Source of the DNA: Silene latifolia
Lineage: Eukaryota > Streptophyta > Magnoliopsida > Caryophyllales > Caryophyllaceae
Assembly (NCBI RefSeq): GCF_048544455.1
Contig: NC_133526.1
Coordinates: 8,448,001-8,512,000, forward strand
DNA length: 64,000 nt
Direction of reading: 5' to 3'
In this document: positions 60,887 to 64,000 of the stretch, in pieces
Position numbering within the stretch: the stretch's first letter is position 1
Layout of the letters: every line of letters starts with the position of its first letter
The notes under the pieces: generated by a model
What the model saw: only the letters and a program-made list of their open reading frames with translations
The model's database searches: none
Told to the model about the DNA's origin: nothing
Program-made: the position numbers and the translations under genes

Positions 60887-63800
60887 TCAGTGTTCCAATG
60901 GCTCATCAAAGGCACACCCTCCATGTCTGTCACCGGTATGTACCGGCCTCATTTCTTCAACCACTTTGTAGGGACCTTCCCGATTAGCCGTCGGTTTGCC
61001 ATGAATGTTCCCTTTGTTGGTGGCGGCCGACTTTCTTAGGACTAGGTCTCCTACCTTTAAGTCCCTTTTGTGGACTCTTCGGTTGTAGGCTCTTTTCATT
61101 CGGTTACGGTATCTTTGCCAAGTTGAGGCGTCTTTGTATCTCGGCTTTCTTCGACCAGTCTAGGGAGGTTCTTAAGCCTTCCTCATTTTCGACCGGCTAA
61201 AGGTGGTCGTTACGTATGTTGGCACCGTTGCTTCAAATGGCGGGATCGCTTCGGACCCGTAGACTAAGTGGAACGGATTTGTACCGTTGCTTCCTTCTCG
61301 TGGTTCGCAGGGACCATAGGACGTCGGGTAGTTCATCGGCCCATCTTCCCTTTAGGTCTTCAACCTGTCTTCTTCAAACCATTGAGGATTGTTTTATTGG
61401 TCGCCTCCGCTTTGTCCGTTGCTCTGTGGGTGACAGACGGAGGAGTATGCAAATTTGATACCGAGTTCTTCCAAATGACTCATTATTGTGTCACTCCAAA
61501 ACTCTCGGCCGTGGTCGAATACCATGACTTGGGGTAACCCAAAACGAGTTATGACATTTTCCCAGATTACCTTTACGACTGCGCCGTCGTCTTTGCAGTA
61601 TCGCTACGGCTTCAACCCATTTGGTGAAGTAGTCAACGGGCGACGATCAAGAACTTTCTTCCGGGATGCCGTTGGAAATGGCCCTAGTAGATCCATCCCC
61701 AGCATGCGAAAGGAAGGGGATTAAGTACCGGGCTGCGGGTCTCGGGATGGCGCATGTATCACCGGAGCATGCATTTGGCAGTTGTTGCACTTTTTGGTCT
61801 TGGCTCTGGAATCCGCAAGCATGGTGGGCCAGAAGTAGCCGGCTCGGAGAGCTTTATGGGCTAGTGTTCTTGCCCCCATGTGATGGCCGCAGATGCCTTC
61901 GTGAATTTCTGTCAATATTAGCTCCGCGTCGGTTGGACCGACACACTTCAAGAGTGGCCTTGTCACGGACCTCCCGTATAATTCTCCTTCAAACACCAAG
62001 TATCTTCTGCGATCCTTTTTATCTTCTCGAGAGACTGCGGTCCTCCTAGAACTCATTCATCGGTTTGTACTTCATTATCGGAGTCATCCAAGTCGTCTCG
62101 GCCTATGTGTCGCCCACCATGCCGATGGCCTCAGTAATGCTTTTGGCATTCCTGATGTCCACCAGCACGGTTCGACTGATATTCTTGATGGTTGAACGGC
62201 AAGTTTTGAGAGAGCGTCGGCTCGATTGTTCTCGGACACAGGAATGCATAGTATTTGGAAGGATTTTAACTTCGAAGTGTCGGCTTTTACCTTTTCCAGG
62301 TATCTTACCATTCCGTCGTCCCGAGTCTCGTACTCTCCTCTGATTTGATTAGCCACTAAGAGTGAATCTGTTTTCAAAATGATGTGTTCTCGCCCTAAGA
62401 GCTACTCGGCTAGCTCGACTCGGTTATCACCGCCTCGTATTCGGACTCGTTGTTTGAGGCCGAGAAGGTAAATTTCAAGGCGTACTCAAACTCGTCCCGT
62501 TTGAGCTGATGATAAGTATGCCGACCCCTGAGCTGTTCGCCGTGGAGGATCCGTCGGTGTATACCTCCCATACTCCGGGGCTTTGCTCTTCTCGGTATGT
62601 GCACTCGGCCAGAAATCGCCGGTGCTGTCCTTTTATTGAGGGCCTCGGCTTGTCTGCGAATGCCGAAGCCGGATAGCTCTCTTCGCCCATTTGATGAGCC
62701 TGCCGGATTGCTCAAATTTTTCCAATGCTTTCTCCAACTACTGGTCGGTTAAGACCGTCACGGGATGTGCGTCGAAGTAGGGTTTCGATTTCCTTGAAGC
62801 GGCGACGACGGCAAAGGCTGCTTTTTCAATCGGCGGGTAATTTCTCTCGGCGGCAACGGTGTATGGTGACAAAGTAGATTGGTGCTGTTGCTTGTCCTCT
62901 TCTCTCGACGATCACGATCACGTGGCCGAGGTAATCGCTATGTATAGGTACAAGTGTTTCCCCCGATCGGCCAGGACGGGGTTGGGAGAGTCGAAGATGA
63001 GCTTTCGATTGTTTGAAAGCCGTGCTCGCTCCTCCCCCCCGAAGTCTTTATTTCCCTTCAACACCTTGAAGAATGGGGTGCTCTTGTCGGTGACCGAGAA
63101 ATGAAACGGGCTAGAGCCGCCATCCTCCCGGTCGATCATGACCTCTTTTCGATTCCTCGGCTCCGGCAGTCTAGGATCGCTGGACTTTGTCCGGATTGGC
63201 GTCAATTCCCCCCGGCGCCGACAAGTACGCCGAGGAACTTACCTGCTCGGACACCGAAGTTGCATTTCATTGGGTTGAGCTTCATCTTGTACTTCCTTAG
63301 TGAACAAAATGTCTCGTGCAAATCGGCTAAGTGTTCGCTGTCGGACTTGCTTTTTACAATAGCATCGTCGACGTAAGTCTCAATGTTTCGCCCTTTTTGA
63401 TTTTGGAACACTTTGTCCACCAGTCTTGTGTAAGTTGCACCGACGTTCTTTAAACCAAACGGCATCATTTTGTACATGTATGTGCCGTTAGCGATGATGA
63501 ATGCGCATTTGGGCATGTCTTCCTCGGCCATGAACACCGATGATACCACGAGAAGGCGTCCAGCAGGCTCAAGATAGTGTAGCCTGCGCCGTCGCGTCGA
63601 TTAAACTATCTATTCGAGGCAAGGGATAACAATCTTTGGGGCATGCTTTATTAAGATTGGTAAAATCTACGCACATCCTCCATGCCCCCGATGATTTCCT
63701 CACCATTACAACATTAGCTAACCACTCGGGATAGGTACAAGGCATGATGAAACCCGCCGCCAAAGAATTTATCTACCTCGGCTTTGATGGCCTCATCCTT

Positions 63801-63990
63801 CTCGGAGGAGTTCCTCATCCTTTGCTTGACAGGCGAGCGGGTGGGAGTACGTTCGACTTGTGAACAATTACCTCCCGGCTCACGCCTGGCATCTCGGCCG
63901 CGAGTAGGCGAAGACGTCTTTGTTCTTTCTCGGCGGATCTAGGAGTGCGGCTCTGAATTTTGGCACCGAGTTGACACCGATAGTTACGGT
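60887..63990 (-). pseudogene. Tat element pol region (RT, RNase H, integrase)
   Basis: On the minus strand: RT at about 63202-63990 (WRMCVDFTNLNKACPKDCYP; MPFGLKNVGATYTRLVDKVF; active-site YVDD), RNase H at 62084-62715 (WEVYTDGSS; NRADALSKLA), integrase zinc-binding part at 61721-62056 (HEGICGHHMGARTLAHKALR, CNNCQ), integrase core about 61100-61720, and C-terminal part at 60887-61099 (FKVGDLVLRK-like DLKVGDLVLRK, GPYKVVEE). Order RT-RH-INT is that of Ty3/gypsy. Broken in several places. Confidence 0.8.
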
Positions 63991-64000
63991 GCGGCCTGGG

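Larger units (their letters stand above)
56096..64000 (-). mobile_element. Tat-lineage Ty3/gypsy fossil, 3' half, running off the right edge
   Basis: Parts from right to left on the minus strand: reverse transcriptase, RNase H, integrase (60887-63990), a 79 bp tandem repeat block, an antisense extra ORF region (57242-60105), polypurine tract (56764-56751: GCTGGGGGCAAAT), and 3' LTR (56750 to about 56096; starts TGATGGGGCATATTCTGCAC). The left LTR edge is approximate because a solo LTR sits beside it. gag, protease and the other LTR lie outside. The pol part is broken, with several interruptions; domains are still recognisable, so moderate age. Confidence 0.82.

Overview
The window is plant nuclear DNA, almost certainly from a dicot. 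It has small exons with GT-AG introns, AT-rich non-coding DNA and plant-type genes. It is also dense in Stowaway-like MITEs, Helitrons, Mutator-like and hAT-like MITEs, tRNA-derived SINEs, an RNase H-bearing L1-type LINE and Athila/Tat Ty3-gypsy elements. A caryophyllid such as Silene or a relative would fit the repeat mix, but that is a guess.

Left two thirds (1-33.5 kb), the genic part. There are six host genes: the 3' half of a WNK kinase (+, cut by the window edge), a four-exon thymidine kinase (-) convergent with it, an intronless DOMON/cytochrome b561 protein (-), a six-exon NAT9-like GNAT acetyltransferase (+), a four-exon DOMON/cytochrome b561 protein (+), and a three-exon conserved nuclear-looking protein with a Lys/Ser-rich tail (+). 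Exon joins were set from splice sites, codon phase and family similarity. The genes show no common pathway; the two b561 proteins are paralogues of one membrane redox family. Introns and spacers are loaded with small transposons, many with readable target-site duplications (TSDs).

Middle (33.5-42 kb), transposon on transposon. A TIR element with TTTGGTAAAC ends is split by a roughly 2.8 kb Helitron, which itself contains a 732 bp hAT element. Next come a decayed LINE on the minus strand split by a 1330 bp solo LTR, a Mutator-like element, and a lone exon-like fragment.

Right third (42.6-64 kb), a nest of Ty3/gypsy fossils with no host gene: an Athila-type fragment (env-like region and 3' LTR) interrupted by a 1670 bp solo LTR and by a 1684 bp non-autonomous CACTA element; a second, opposite Athila 3' end; a 3080 bp solo LTR; and the 3' half of a Tat-type element running off the right edge on the minus strand. 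The Tat element carries an antisense extra ORF with its own TATA box and a six-copy 79 bp tandem repeat.

Most worth a second look: the CACTA element with a private 81-codon gene and TATA box; two Mutator-like MITEs each with five CACGCCAT...ATGGCGTG palindromic modules; GC-rich palindrome clusters recurring in four otherwise different LTRs; the antisense transcription unit in the Tat element; and a possible E2F site in the thymidine kinase gene.
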